The position numbers were made by a program, and so were the translations under genes. The notes beneath the pieces were generated by a model. That model did no database searches. It was not told the origin of the DNA and saw only the letters and a program-made list of their open reading frames with translations. From the NCBI GenBank assembly GCA_016617855.1, contig JAECUM010093736.1, positions 21,063-85,062 of the forward strand: DNA of 64,000 nt. Direction: 5' to 3'. This document shows, piece after piece, positions 1-12,275 of the stretch. The stretch is from Megalonaias nervosa (taxonomy: Eukaryota; Mollusca; Bivalvia; Unionida; Unionidae). How positions within the stretch are numbered: the first letter of the stretch is position 1; each line of letters starts with the position of its first letter.

Positions 1-255
1 TCTTTGTGCATTTTGGTGAATTTCAGATATTTTGTGCAGACATGTTACCACTTCATATGACATGTTTACATTGGTAATGCCATATTACAGCTATGTAGTA
101 TTATGGTTTGTGTTCATATGTTTGCCCAGTCATGCATATTTGCAGAGAATGCCCCCCTTTTCATTTGTTAAATTGCCTTTTGAGGAGGATATATTGTAGA
201 CAGATGCATATGGAGATTTTGCATCGAGGGTGATCAATAAGCTTTGTCAGTAAGA

Positions 256-316
256 ATGTCTAAATCTAGGCAACCCACCAAGTACAAGTCCAGATCTCCA
301 TCCAGACTTGATATAG
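256..316 (+). CDS. candidate upstream exon of the C2H2 zinc-finger gene (Arg/Ser-rich)
   Basis: A short open stretch begins with ATG at 256, five bases after a pyrimidine-rich AG that could be an acceptor, and reads an Arg/Ser/Lys-rich peptide (MSKSRQPTKYKSRSPSR...). A possible donor (GTGATG) follows base 316 and leaves one base over. That is the phase needed by the zinc-finger exon at 3971. An in-frame stop lies just upstream of the ATG, so ATG 256 could be the true start. No homology was recognised. The join is inferred from phase and composition only, and one match in three is expected by chance. Confidence 0.33.
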
Positions 317-2680
317 GTGATGAACCCGGCCATGTAGAAGTGTTTTATGATTTTGCTAAATGATCCAGCCAGCATTATTCTTATGGTGTATTAATTACTG
401 TTCTGACTGCTGACTAACCTTTCCAGCCATCTGGCCAACAAACTGACCACAGTAATATATCTGCAGTCCCCACTGTTGACAGAATCATCTGCATCATGTT
501 TATACTTTCAGTCTTTTGTATATTCGTAGTTTAACCTGTCTTGTGAGTTTTTAGGCATTGTGTAAGCAGTTCCCTATACACACCCTTCCCATTAGCAATA
601 GGGTAAACCATAATTGTTAATAAATTTTTCATATTTATCTTAATTCAGTCAAGATTTAGTCTCTCCTTTCATTTCCAGAATTTTTTTGGGTTGACCAATG
701 TATTCATCTACATTTATTTCTTAAATATCTGGTTTGATGATTAAAATATACCTCCCGCTTTATTTGATAGCACCACTCCTAATAGAGATCTCCACTCTCA
801 ATCAAACTGTGCTATGGATGATCAAGATTGATTTTTGTGCCCAGTTAGGGTTTTATTGTTCTTTTTAATTGCTTCAGAAGTGAGAAGCATGGGTAGGAAA
901 CTATTTTCCTCCCTCACACATGTTCTGCTGATATTTTAGCATCCATTGTTTTGTAGGTGGATTGTTATCACAATCGATGGGGGAGGCGGGGGGCTTATCA
1001 ATTCCATACAGAAAGGGAGCATTCATTCATAGAGATTAAATGAGGTCCATGCCATTGCTACATGTACTTATTGGGTTCATCTACCTCTTTTATCATCATA
1101 GGAGGTTATGAAAGCCACATTTTGGTGGTTACTTACTCGTTTCTCCACCTTCTGCCTTTGATCTTTGGTACACCAGAGCAAATGCATATTATCTTTGGGG
1201 CCAATAGCTGCAGCACAAAAGAGGCCCAAGCTGATACCAACTTATAGTAGTGTACATTCCTACAATCAGCCTGTCTCCGCACTGGCAAATTCAGCAATGC
1301 AGTTGTGACAGGTAATGTGCTACTCATAATAAAATGTACTTTAGCGAGGGGGGGGGGAGGTTGGAGGTTGAATTTTAATCATGTAATACAGTCTTCTTTC
1401 CAGTTCTTAACTTCTGGAACTTTCCATTTAATAGTTACAAGGAACTTATATGGATGACAATAATTTCCATCCAGGTAAGTAGAGTAATGCAATAGTGACA
1501 GGTATACATAACATCATTAAAATTAGTTCCACACTTCTCCCCCAAGAAACTGCATTGTAGTAACCAGAATAGCTGATTCAGCATATACAGATGCTATAGT
1601 ACTTGGTGTGTAACATTGATGTGCCATTTGATGGGGTTATTTTTGGTCTCTTGTAATTCATTGTCTTGCCTGCTTAAGCATCAGTGAGATGTGTCCCTCA
1701 TCCCACATCCGTAGAAATGGCATCATCATCATCAATAACACCACCATTGGTTAAGGTTTTTTTTCTTTTTAGTTTACCAGTACAGTCATTTGTCCCAAAT
1801 AATAGAGGGGGATAGCAGTTATTATAATTTGTCTGTAGAACTGGAAGCTCTGCCCTTTAATATATATGCATCCCCATGCTCCCTGTGACCCTTAAACAAG
1901 CAAGATTTTGGTTAAATTTTTAGTGTATGGTCTTAAATCTCTAACCATTGAAGGGGAAGCTATTATAAATTGTAGAAACAAGAAGCTCTACCCTTTCACA
2001 ATCATGCACCACAGCCTCCCTCAGCTCCCCTCCCCCCCCCCCGGCAAGCTCATGGTCATTTAAAAGTCTTTAAAAGTTGAAAGTTTCAGTTAATTGTTAT
2101 CTGCATAGTTGTAAGTCACAAACCCTGGACGGGATAGCTATCACTCTGTCACTACAGATTCAGCAAGCACTGCTCTTTCAGTTTTATGCATCCCATCCTC
2201 TAACATTCATGCAAGGTCAAGGTCATTTTAAAACTCATGGTTACGTTTTCATTTCAATTTGTAAAAAGTTTTGTATGGTCATTAGTCGCAACCCTGGGAG
2301 GGTTAACTGTGATACTTTGACTATAGAATTAGTAAGCCTCGACTTTTCATACTGAAGAACCCCAACCTTCCCTCAAGCAAGGTCAAGGTCATTTGATGGT
2401 GAAAACGTTTATATCAGGCAGTGGAGCAGATGAGACATAGTTCCTTGCAATATTTTGTTTTTGAAAGAGTGATGATCCTTTTAGATAAATTTTCTATCAT
2501 CATTTTGGAAGTTGCCCATTAGAATCAAATCATAGCCTAGGAATGTCAGATACCCTGATGCTGTTTAGTAATGCCACACAAAATGTGCTTATTAATGCAT
2601 TTATATATTCCACTTTATTTTAACAGGGGATTTGTGGCCCTTTTATTTCCCACCACGATAATGGTAAGGTATATAGTTTT
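317..2680. other. gene-free stretch, probable intron
   Basis: No open frame with coding character is seen. The stretch contains short homopolymer runs (G-rich near 1349, C-rich near 2030-2042) and AT-rich unique-looking sequence. If the candidate exon at 256-316 is real, this is the first part of the following intron. Confidence 0.5.
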
Positions 2681-2689
2681 ACTCTTGTG

Positions 2690-3640
2690 ACTCTGTCACA
2701 CCTTTGTTAAATTTTGTATTTGGGTCATTTTGTTTTCTCACACCTTAGTTAAGTTTTGTATTTGGGTCATTTTGTTCCGTCCAAACTTTGTTAAGTTAAG
2801 CATTTGGGCCATTTTGCTCTGTCACACCTTAGTTATGCATTTGGGCCATTTTGCTCTGTCACACCTTAGTTATGCATTTGGGTCATTTTGCTGTGTCACA
2901 CCATAGTTACGCATTTGGGTCATTTTGCTTTGTCACACCTTAGTTATGCATTTGGGCCATTTTGCTCTGTCATACCTTAGTTATGCATTTGGGCCATTTT
3001 GCTCTGTCACACCTTAGTTGTGCATTTGGGCTATTTTGTTCTGTCACACCTTAGTTATATGTTTTGGCCATTTTGCTCTGTCACATCTTAGTTATGCATT
3101 TGGGCCATTTTGCTCTGTCACACTGTAGTTAAGTTATGCATTTGGGTCATTTTGCTCTGTCACACCTTAGTTATGTGTTTGGGTTATTGGCTCTGTCACA
3201 CCTTAGTTATGCGTTTGGCCATTTTGCTCTGTCACACTTAGTTATGCATTTGGGTCATTTTGGTCTGTCACGCCATAGTTAAGTTATGCATTTGGGTCAT
3301 TTTGCTGTGTCACACCTTAGTTATGCATTTGGGCCATTTTGCTGTGTCACACCTAAGTTATGCATTTGGGCCATTTTGCTGTGTCACAACTTAGTTATGC
3401 ATTTGAGCCATTTTGCTCTGTCACACCTTAGTTATGCATTTGGGCCATTTTGCTCTGTCACACTTAGTTATGCATTTGGGCCATTTTGCTCTGTCACACT
3501 TTAGTTAAGTTACACATTTGAGCCATTTTGCTCTGTCACACCTTAATTATGCATTTGGGCCATTTCGTAGTATCACACTTTGGTTTAGTTTTCATTTGTT
3601 TCTTTGTCACACTTTACTTAGGTTTTGCATTTGGGCACAG
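2690..3640. repeat. minisatellite, unit about 37 bp
   Basis: About 25 diverged head-to-tail copies of a unit containing TATGCATTTGGGCCATTTTG followed by CTCTGTCACACCTTAGT. Outer copies are more diverged than central ones. The short + strand ORFs here are translations of the repeat and are not evidence of a protein. Confidence 0.95.
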
Positions 3641-3970
3641 TGGTGGTTCAGCTGTGTTTTATGAACACATTTTCTTGTTACATTTTGTTGAAATTAGGGG
3701 CCATTTGTGACAATTGTTCTTGTTTATGATAAGTTTCCTTTTGCAATTGAAAAATTGTTCCCCACTATACACCCACTGATGCTAGAAAAAAATTTAATGT
3801 ATGAATTCACTACCTCATGAAGTCATATCTGTTGTGAACTTACCATTGTTTATGTATTATTAAGTATATCTCTTCATTCCAGTCATAAATTAAATCTGAA
3901 GTTTGAATTCACCATCTTATTTGTCATGAAAAGGCTAATGTTAACTCTTTTATTTTCCTTCTGTTCATAG

Positions 3971-4471
3971 ATTTTAGGAAAGATTCTCAAACTTGGGCAG
4001 ATACAGAGATAATAGATTCACTTTCTTTTCATGAGGAAGAAGTAGAAAACTGGAGGGAAAATGGAATTTTGTGCCCTGTCCCAAAGTGCTCCCGTGAAGT
4101 CTTTTTAACCCAGGACCTAATGCAGTATCATTGGAAAGAAAAACACACTCTGTTTTGGGAATATTTTCATTGTAAATTGTGTGGAGAAAGGTCACCTCAA
4201 AGAAGACAATTATCCAAACATCTGTTCTTAGACCATTTCTTTCCATATCAAATGGCAAAAGAGATATCCCGAAGTGTAAGACCCCAAAAGGTTGCAAATC
4301 ATAAATATGTGAATCCGGGAAGACAAGTTTGTCCACGGTTTGGACCACGAGATCATCAGAAAGGAAAGTCATCTTCTGATAAATCATCCACCAACAAAGT
4401 CAAAGTTGAGAAGGAGGCAAAACTAAGTGACGATGCCAAGGAAAAGAATTCTGTTTCACAATCTACCATAG
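3971..4471 (+). CDS. internal exon of a C2H2 zinc-finger gene
   Basis: This exon lies between an acceptor (TTCATAG, ending 3970) and a donor (GTAATAG, from 4472). It is open throughout and has coding character unlike its surroundings. It encodes an acidic lead-in, then two adjacent C2H2-like fingers: one with C-x4-C spacing (CPVPKC... ending HWKEKH) and a second CKLCGE...HLFLDH. A basic, Ser/Lys-rich tail follows. Incoming and outgoing phases are both 1, and the exit phase matches the terminal exon at 14159, where the split codon is Glu. The fingers suggest nucleic-acid binding in the nucleus. The family could not be named with certainty. Together with the acidic IDEI modules of the last exon it loosely resembles the matrin-3/ZNF638-type proteins, which is a weak inference. 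Confidence 0.8.
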
Positions 4472-4614
4472 GTAATAGATGTTTCATTTAATATGTCTGC
4501 TATTTTTGCATTTGCAGATGTATCGTAATCAGTCTTGTTCATCCATCCACATCCATCAGTGTGCATTTTTTATATGTCTTTCTTTCAATTGGTTCTCCTT
4601 GTAACTTGAGCTCA

Positions 4615-4880
4615 ATGTACACTTAATTTTGCCATGTAAATAATGACCTTCCAAAGGAATATGGATGCACAATGTACACTTAATTTTGACAAGTAAATAA
4701 TAACCTTCCAAAGGAATATGGATGCACAATGTACACTTAATTTTGGCATGTAAATAATGACCTTCCAAAGGAATATGGATGCACAATATTACGCTTAATT
4801 TTGGCATGTAAATAATGACCTTCCAAAGGAATATGGATGCACAGTGTACACTTAATTTTGGCATGTAAATAATAACCTTG
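4615..4880. repeat. minisatellite, unit about 57 bp
   Basis: Four to five copies of a unit containing CATGTAAATAATGACCTTCC and AAAGGAATATGGATGCACAA. The last copy is truncated. The array begins about 150 bp into the intron after the zinc-finger exon. Confidence 0.93.
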
Positions 4881-5044
4881 ACCTTGATGCACAAGGATCA
4901 AAATAAAGTAAATAATTGCCATCTAAAGGTATATATAATCAAATTAAAACAATGATGACAACCATTACTGGAATAATCAGTGTTGAATGCCTACATGACC
5001 TGTATGAATTTTACTATAGAAAACAAGACTTTGATTTCTTTTTC

Positions 5045-5278
5045 TAGGGTTATACTGTAATATGCAGAACACATGTTTAGCATTATACTGTAATATACAG
5101 CACACATGATATGCATTTTGTGTTATACTATAATATACAGAACATATGTATTTATTGTTATCCTGTAATATACAGAAACATGTATTTAGTGTTGTCTTGT
5201 AATATATAGCGCATATGATATATATTTAGTGTTGTACTGTAATATATACACTTAATTTAGTGTTGTACTGTAACACTT
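5045..5278. repeat. minisatellite, unit about 35 bp, left part of a split array
   Basis: Copies of a unit containing TTATACTGTAATATACAGAA followed by CACATGTATTTAGTG. The same unit resumes at about 7245 after the LINE fragment, so the two parts appear to be one array split by insertion. Confidence 0.9.
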
Positions 5279-5279
5279 T

Positions 5280-7245
5280 AGATGGCTTTCCACCAGACTC
5301 GCTATTTATAAGCAAATCTATGAAGCCGCTAAGAAGAATGTCACAAACATAGTCCATGCAGCAAAATCAGCCCACTACAGTACTAAGATCACGGAAAGTT
5401 CCAGCTGCAAAGAGCTATTTGAGACTGCTAACAAGCTAATGTCAAGGAACAAATGTACACCACTTCCAACTACCTAGACTCTAGTCAACCTTCTGGACCT
5501 GTTTGCAAAATTTCTTTCATGACAAAGTACAAACCATCAGAGATAAACTTGACAACACAATTTCAATTGACTCGTCACCATACAGTTGCGATACAGAATT
5601 TCAGCAGCAACCGTTAGCAGCATTTGAACCTGTCTCTGTGGATTTAGTACGTACAGTCGTGATGAAGAGTGCACCAAAGTCATGTGAACTAAATCCAATT
5701 CCAACATGCTGCTTGAGTGCTTAGATCCAATACTGCCTTCAATAACTGATGTTATTAATACCTCTCTCTCATCCGGGGAATTCCCATCATTTTTCAAAAC
5801 TGCCATTGTAAAGCTTCTGCTGAAGAAACCAACACTCGACCATAATGATTTAAAGAACTACTGCCCAGTTTCTAATCTCCCATTCATGTCAAAAATCTTA
5901 GAAAAAGTTGTTCTATCCCAACTTGTATCTCATCTGAATTCAAACAGTCTTTTTAGCAATGTACAGTCTGCATATCGCCCTTGCCACAGTAGTGAAACTA
6001 CTCTTCTGCAAGTAGTTAATGACCTTCTCTCTGCTTTGGATAGTGGAAAGATTACAGTCTCACTGTCCTTGACTTGTCTGCAGCATTTGATACAATAGAC
6101 CATGATATATTACTTCACCATCTCCAGCATGTATTTGGCATTCACGATACAGCCTTAACTATGGTTCAAGTCCTACTTGGTCAACAGGACACAAATTGTG
6201 TCCGCAAATGGAAAACACTCCAGCCCAGTTGATCTATGTTATGGTGTTCCACAGGGATCTGTTCTTGGACCTGTTCTCTTCATTCTATACACTCAGCCAC
6301 TCTCAAGTGTCATAGATCATCATCCAGTGTCTCACCAATTGTATGCTGATAACACCCAAATATACAAATCTAGCCACCCAACTGAAGTTGAAGATACCAT
6401 CCAAGGTGTAGAGAGGTGCATTTCTGATGTGAAATCATGGATGACATGTAACAAGCTGCAGATGAATGATGATAAAACTGAAGCCATTCTGATTACAACA
6501 CAAAGACTTTCTCATTCACATCCTTTAACTCAAACCGTAAATATCAGCAACGCCAACATTAAATTCACACAGTCAGTACGAAACCTAGGTGTTACTCTTG
6601 ACAGTACTCTCTCATTGCACCAACATGTCATGAACATATGCAAGGCTGCATATCTTAAGCTGAGATGCATCAGCTCCATTCGCAAGTATCTTTCAGTTGA
6701 TGCCACTAAAACACTTGTGTACCCTGCACTGGCTATCCATTCGATCCAGAATTAAACACAAAATTTGTTCCCTGTGCTACGTTTCACTGATGGGCTCCAG
6801 TCCAACATACCTATCCGACCTCACCCACGTGTACACACCAGCAAGATACTTAAGCTTCTCATCTGACACTCGTATTCTCATTATTCCCACTATGAAAATG
6901 AAATCATATGGACAACATTCTTTTGCATACCAGGGCCCAGCAACGTGGAACGAATTGCCCACTGAACTTAGACACAAAGACACAATGAGATATTCAAGAG
7001 CGCTCTTAAAACTCACCTATTTCAACTGCAAGAACAGACTTAAAGACCTAATAATGTATCCTTGCCTTAAATATTTACAGCATGTTTTCTGTTTTCTAAT
7101 TTTGTGGTGTTTGTTTTTATTTTTGTAATCATATCATTATATATGGGGTTTTGGTTTTTTTTTTTAAAGTGTTGTCAAATGTTGTAAAGCGCTTAGAGCT
7201 TCTAAAGATTAGGTGCTATACAAAGTCCTCAGTATTATTATTATT
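5280..7245 (+). mobile_element. 5'-truncated CR1/L2-type non-LTR retrotransposon
   Basis: The element consists of the linker and reverse-transcriptase part of an ORF2, then a short 3' UTR. It ends in a GTAAAGCGCTTAGAGC-type segment and a short ATT tail (7236-7246), a 3' end style typical of L2/CR1-like elements. No endonuclease domain is present, so the copy is 5'-truncated, as is usual for target-primed insertions. It lies inside the 35-bp minisatellite. The clade assignment (CR1/L2 rather than another LINE clade) is from recognition of the RT motifs and the 3' tail only. Confidence 0.85.
5290..7128 (+). pseudogene. LINE ORF2 reverse transcriptase, broken
   Basis: Successive open fragments (5503-5724, 5706-6098, 6177-6755, 6697-7128) in different frames carry consecutive parts of a LINE reverse transcriptase. 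The palm-domain block with the first catalytic aspartate (AAFDTIDHD) lies near 6080-6110 in a shifted frame. The GVPQGSVLGPVLF block is near 6245-6285, and the catalytic box reads YADN near 6340-6355. The second catalytic aspartate is therefore replaced by Asn. At least two frame changes plus the active-site substitution make it inactive. The thumb/C-terminal region ends near 7128. Confidence 0.88.
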
Positions 7246-7865
7246 ATATAGAACACATGCATTTAGTTTTATGGTGTAATAGAACACATGTATTTTGTGT
7301 TGTACTCTAAGATACAGAACACATGTGTTTAGTGTTATACTGTAATATACAGAACACATGTATTTAGTGTTATCCTGTAATATACAGAACATATGATATG
7401 TATTTAGTGTTGTACCATAATATACAAAACTCATGTATTTAATGTTATACTGTAATATACAGAAACATGTATTAAGTGTTATCCTGTAATATAAAGCATA
7501 TATGATATGAATTTAGTGTTATACTGTAATATACAGAACACATGCATTTAGTTTTATGATGTAATATACAGAACACATGTATTTTAGTGTTATACTGTAG
7601 TCTACAGAACACATGTATTTAGTGTTATACTGTAATATACAGATCACATGTATTTAGTATTACACTGTAATATACAGAACACATGTATTTAGCATTATAC
7701 TGTAATATACAGAACACATATATTTAGTGTTATACTGTAATATACAGATCACATGTATTTAGCATTATACTGCAATATTCAGAACACAAGTATTTAGTGT
7801 TTTACTGTAATATACAGAACACATGTATTTAGTGTTATACTGTAATATACAGAACACATGATATC
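7245..7865. repeat. minisatellite, unit about 35 bp, right part of a split array
   Basis: About 18 copies of the same unit as 5045-5278 (ACTGTAATATACAGAACACA followed by TGTATTTAGTGTTAT). Some copies have length variants near GATATG. Confidence 0.95.
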
Positions 7866-8332
7866 ATTTAATAACATTATTATACTTGCTTTTTCTTTGT
7901 TTGAATATGTTTAAGTTTTTCTTTTCTTTATATCATACTGGGCTGCCCCACTTGTTCCTATACTACCTTCACCCCAAGCCTTGTTCAGATTAAGTGGGGG
8001 CAAGTGTCCAAGTTTACCAAGGCCTAGGTGTGTCAGATCGTTTAAATGAGTTGAATAAAAAAACTGTTAAGGCATGCAATATTAATTGCATTCATGCTGC
8101 TTTGGGAAAGGGTAATCATATTTTGTATGGTGTTTTTCTTAGGATAATTAGATAGTGACAACTCTCCCATTTTAAAATTGACATTAATTTGCTATTTGAA
8201 TCTGTATACCTTTTTTAAAAACTTAGACACACTACAGTAAGTATTTTGATTTTTTTGTCATGTTGTTATTATATTATTTAAGATATTTTAAAAGGAATAT
8301 TGAAGGGAATGCTTGCATTTTTTAAAAATTCC

Positions 8333-8765
8333 TGTATCACGACTTTATGGTCTTAAACTAAGTATAAGAAAAGAGTGAAAACCAACAAGATTTGTACAGA
8401 TCAACAAATAATTTATTTCTCTAGAATATAAAGTGAAAATTTAAAAAGAACTTACAGTAATGTGAATTAAATCCAAATAGTCCAAAATAAGTTTTATCAC
8501 CAGTCCTAATGAATAAAGTTCTAATTAAATTCCAGTGGTATTCCAAGTAAGATCCAACACTGAAGGTGTTGATGAGCTTGTAGTCTTAAATGTACTAATG
8601 TAGCAATGGCCTAAAGTATGATGATGTGTCAAAAGTCTTTTGATGAATCACAATAATATAATCCAAGATGTCCTTGTCTGAATTCACTATAATTCCAAAT
8701 TAATGTTTCTGTCCAAGAATATTATTGAGTGCCTTGTAATTCCAGAGAATAATAACTTGACGTAT
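8333..8765 (-). repeat. LTR-like repeat, - orientation, homologous to the LTR at 33477-34338
   Basis: This segment is clearly homologous to 33479-33870, sharing blocks such as GATGGTCTTAAACTAAGTA-like ends, TAATTTATTTCTCTAGAATA and ATAATATAATCCAAGATGTC. Read on the - strand it has an AATAAA signal, then a TTGT...GGTTTT segment and a terminus near GTGATACA. That is the 3' end structure shared by the other LTRs in this window. Homology fades after about 8765, so this is a partial or rearranged copy. Confidence 0.75.
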
Positions 8766-8950
8766 AATCACAAGTACTGTAGTGTTTTCTAAAGCCAACC
8801 TGAGACTCATCCATTAGATTATTGTTTTCTGCCATCCATACAATCATTTGTTCAGAATAGATATGAATATTTTTCTGAGTGCATTTATATGAGACATTCA
8901 CATATAATTGCTCAGGTCATTCATACTCCCATTCTTAAATATTGGACATA

Positions 8951-10408
8951 CAGTAGTCCCCCTCTTATAAGGCCACCCCTATTGCAACAGCAAAGTGGCC
9001 TTATAATGCGGGTGGCCTTTCTAGAGGGGGATGACAAATGCGAATAGTAAATACATGTACATGTATATAGAAAGTCACAACTACATTTAATTCTAAAACA
9101 TTTAATATTTTCATTTAAAAATCACATGTACATTGTGAAATTAATGTGAAACAAACTATTTCATCATTTTCAAAAGAATGCTATGAATAACTATTGATAT
9201 ACATGTAGTTTTAAAACTGTCTTTATAATAATGTTACAGATCACATCATCTGTCACCAACAGACACTTAAATACAATACCAATGTTCCTAAGAATTCTTA
9301 TGCTTGAAAAATTTATCCAGTGTCGGACTTGAAATCTGGGCAACCATCTGTTACTTGTGGTAAAGTCATCATATCCCATTTCAACTGACAAAATTGTTGC
9401 TTTTTCTTGTATCATTTGACCAGTGAGTGGAATGTTCTTAGCATGCACAGTGCAAAACCATTCAAAAACCATTTCATTCAAATCAGGATACAAACATCTC
9501 CTGGCTCTAACAATCTTCCTTTCTCCGTCCATTCCACCTTCCCATTTCTGCAGAATTGTTTCCCTATCTTTCACGATATTGTTTATCTGAGTCTTTCCGA
9601 CATCAAATTTTTCTGCCAGGATCCTCGAACTCTCCCCCTCTCTCAATTGAATTACTTTCACTTTCTCTTCTAAACTGAGAATTTTTCTTTTCCTCGATGA
9701 CATGTTGATCTTTTTGCAATAACTTATTCCAATGTTGCCAACTACAAGACTGAATAAAAAAAAAATTCTACATTTAAAACAAAATGCCATGTTTTTAAAG
9801 ACGGCGATCTTGTCATGTGATTCATTAGTCGCAGTCTGGTACCCTATTGATTTTACATTGTTTTACACTAAGTGACAGAAGCCAAAACGGCTTCGATATG
9901 TACGCAGAATTGACCTGAACAATAGCACCTCACGGCCATTAGGATTTGCAATCTTGACAATTATTGTCAGTAGTAATAGCCACTAATTATGGAAGTGAAC
10001 AAGCTCAACATCTTACTAAGGGAAGCCATAAAGGCTATCAAACCATTTTCCCGCTGACTTGTGTATTGTACATCAATACTGCCATTTCTCAGCTGTTACT
10101 ACTGTTAATAATTGTAATCTTAACAATTATCAGTGGCTAAACTGGACATCTCATGATAACACAGCAGTAAGGCTAATCGGATTACGTGTACTTACCTTTT
10201 TGTATGGATTAAAATTTGAGTCTTTCTCGGCTTTATGGAATAAATGTAGCTTCTTGTGAGGCGTAAATGATATAATATTAACCTTAGTGGTACATGTACT
10301 TTAGTCAACACTTCTTTCAGGAACGAAAACCTGACATTGGGAAACAGAAATCGGATTACTTAACACACGTTATGAATAAAATTGGGCTGTTCAAGAGGGG
10401 GACTACTG
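8951..10408 (-). mobile_element. pogo/Tigger-type DNA transposon with intact ends
   Basis: The left end CAGTAGTCCCCCTCTT (8951) and right end AAGAGGGGGACTACTG (to 10408) are perfect inverted repeats of at least 16 bp, flanked by TA on both sides (8949-8950, 10409-10410). TA target duplications and CAGT-type ends are typical of pogo/Tigger elements of the Tc1-mariner superfamily. The element is about 1.46 kb. It encodes only an N-terminal DNA-binding region on the - strand, with no recognisable DDE catalytic domain, so it is non-autonomous. Confidence 0.9.
9191..9703 (-). CDS. pogo/Tigger transposase N-terminal DNA-binding domain (truncated)
   Basis: Starting at the Met of MSSRKRKILSLEEKVKVI, the ORF encodes a CENP-B/pogo-type helix-turn-helix (ILAEKFDVGKTQINNIVK). 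It continues into the second DNA-binding helical region, with the expected WL.RF..RH-like stretch near 9330-9300. After that point the reading is not transposase-like, and no DDE domain is found elsewhere in the element. The start was chosen at MSSRKRK because the 29 residues upstream in the long ORF are hydrophobic and not family-like. The product, if made, would bind transposon ends without catalysis. The frame is open over the whole DNA-binding part. Confidence 0.8.
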   Translation of the reverse strand: MSSRKRKILSLEEKVKVIQLREGESSRILAEKFDVGKTQINNIVKDRETILQKWEGGMDGERKIVRARRCLYPDLNEMVFEWFCTVHAKNIPLTGQMIQEKATILSVEMGYDDFTTSNRWLPRFQVRHWINFSSIRILRNIGIVFKCLLVTDDVICNIIIKTVLKLHVYQ

Positions 10409-10797
10409 TATTATATTTTTGACCACTTCTTTGGAAATTCCCTTGTTTCAAAGAGCACACTGAGAAATGAAACAATGCATGTTAAAGTTAACTGGTAACA
10501 AATGAAGACTGACTTAAATTGATTTGTGTGTTATAAAATTTTCCTAGATTAGTCGGCTTGTAGAAAGATTGTTATTAATTAACTTTTAGTAAGATTGTTT
10601 ATGGCAAAAATTGGTTTATTAGCAGTAATACATCTCTAGCTATTATTGCACTGTTATATATTGCACAAGTCCCCAGTCAAAAACATGATTCCAGTATTAG
10701 TAATTTTAATATGAGCCACTGAAATGATGAGACTCTTGTAAAACGCTTCATTCACAATAACTCGGGAAGCAGTGTCTAAAAACTGTACCCTACATTC

Positions 10798-11030
10798 CAG
10801 ATTTTGAAAGTTTGAGTACAGCAAAGCTCCACTCACTTTGCCAGATTTTGGAGGTTTGAGTACAGCTAAGCTCCACCCACTTTGCCAGGTTTTTGGAAGT
10901 TTGAGTACAGCTAAGCTCCACCCACTTTGCCAGATTTTGGAGGTTTGAGTACAGCTAAGCTCCACCCACTTTGCCAGGTTTTTGGAAGTTTTGAGTACAG
11001 CTAAGCTCCATCCACTTTGCCAGTTAACCA
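10798..11030. repeat. minisatellite, unit about 44 bp
   Basis: Five copies of a unit containing TTTGAGTACAGCTAAGCTCC followed by ACCCACTTTGCCAGATTTTGGAGG variants. Confidence 0.95.
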
Positions 11031-11924
11031 ACACATTGCAAGTGTACCTTCACTTTGGTAAGGTCAGCACTCCCAATATAATTTTGAGGACTGAAAGAAT
11101 CTCAAATTTCTCCCAGTGGTTTAAAGAAAAAAAAAAAAAGCTACAAAAAACAATAGCTAAGAAATGAGACTTGGGGAATAAATCTCAAGTCCAACTCTGG
11201 AACTTCCTCCATGAGGTGAAGATGCTTCATAAGTAGTCAACAGCCTTGAAATCCCAGCCACGTGAAAAATGAAATTTGAACTTTTTTGCCTGGTTGTTTT
11301 GTCTATCTATAATGCTGATACATAAAATAGAGTCTTTGCAATATACAAAGTGATTCAAGAGAAATCTGGACCAGAACACTATTGAGGGTCTGTTAAGTGG
11401 GAAACTTAACAGCTTATAAATCATATTGTATGTTATTAGTTATTACCAATCAGTACATTGTAAAGGAAGCTTAAAATAGATTTGACTTTTTTTAAAAAAG
11501 CTTTGAAGTGAACTTTGAGATAACATTACTCTCTTTTTATTTAATCGTCAAGACATTCATTCATTAGTATTGTATCATCTTCCATTAGAATCTGATAAGT
11601 TCAAACATTTTATTATAGAATGAAGAGAATGCATATTGTGTTCCAAAAAGCTCACTTGTTTTCCTTTCAGTCCCATTTAAACATATAAAATTTATGTCAA
11701 ATAAAAGATACACTGTTTTAGAAGCCAATCTACTGATCAAAATTTGTAACTTTACTGATTTTATGTCCTGGTTCTGTCACATGCATGGGTGTACACATGC
11801 TCAAGCCACTGGCATCGCATTGTCTATATCATCATAAGAGACAGGCAGGATGTCCGAGTCACGAAGACATGACCACAGGCTCATAGTCTCCAAGCTCAAT
11901 ATCCAAACTCAATCTAGCTGATGA

Positions 11925-12230
11925 CCGCTCTGGTGGCCTAGTGGTTACAGCATCTGCCTTAGATGTAGGAGGTTGCTGGTTTGAACCCAGGCTGAGTCAT
12001 ACCAAAGACTTTAAAAAATGGTACTAACAGCTGCCTCGCTAGGTGCGCAGCATTAAGAGGTTAGTATTAGGACTGGTCGGCCTAGTGTCAGGATAATGTG
12101 ACTGGGTGGGACATCATGCTACATGTATGTGGCATGATGTCCCAGTGCAAGAGATCACTATAAACTGCCACACTGCAGACATCTTAGCAATATGACTGAA
12201 AAATTGTTAAAGCCATGTTACAAATCCAAA

Positions 12231-12235
<5 letters not shown>
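11925..12235 (+). mobile_element. tRNA-derived SINE
   Basis: The head resembles a tRNA gene with RNA polymerase III boxes: an A-box-like TGGCCTAGTGG near 11933 and a B-box-like GGTTTGAACCC near 11973. A conserved body follows (GCTGCCTCGCTAGGTGCGCA, then AGCATTAAGAGGTTAGT...), with a tail leading into an AC microsatellite. The same body without the head recurs at 18915-19130. Confidence 0.8.

Positions 12236-12274
<39 letters not shown>
12232..12274. repeat. (AC)n microsatellite
   Basis: An uninterrupted AC run of about 43 bp directly after the SINE tail. Confidence 0.98.

Positions 12275-12275
<1 letters not shown>

Noticed and set aside
2690..3640. CRISPR-like direct repeats
   Set aside because: The repeats are contiguous without spacers and the genome is eukaryotic. 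The same holds for all other arrays in the window.
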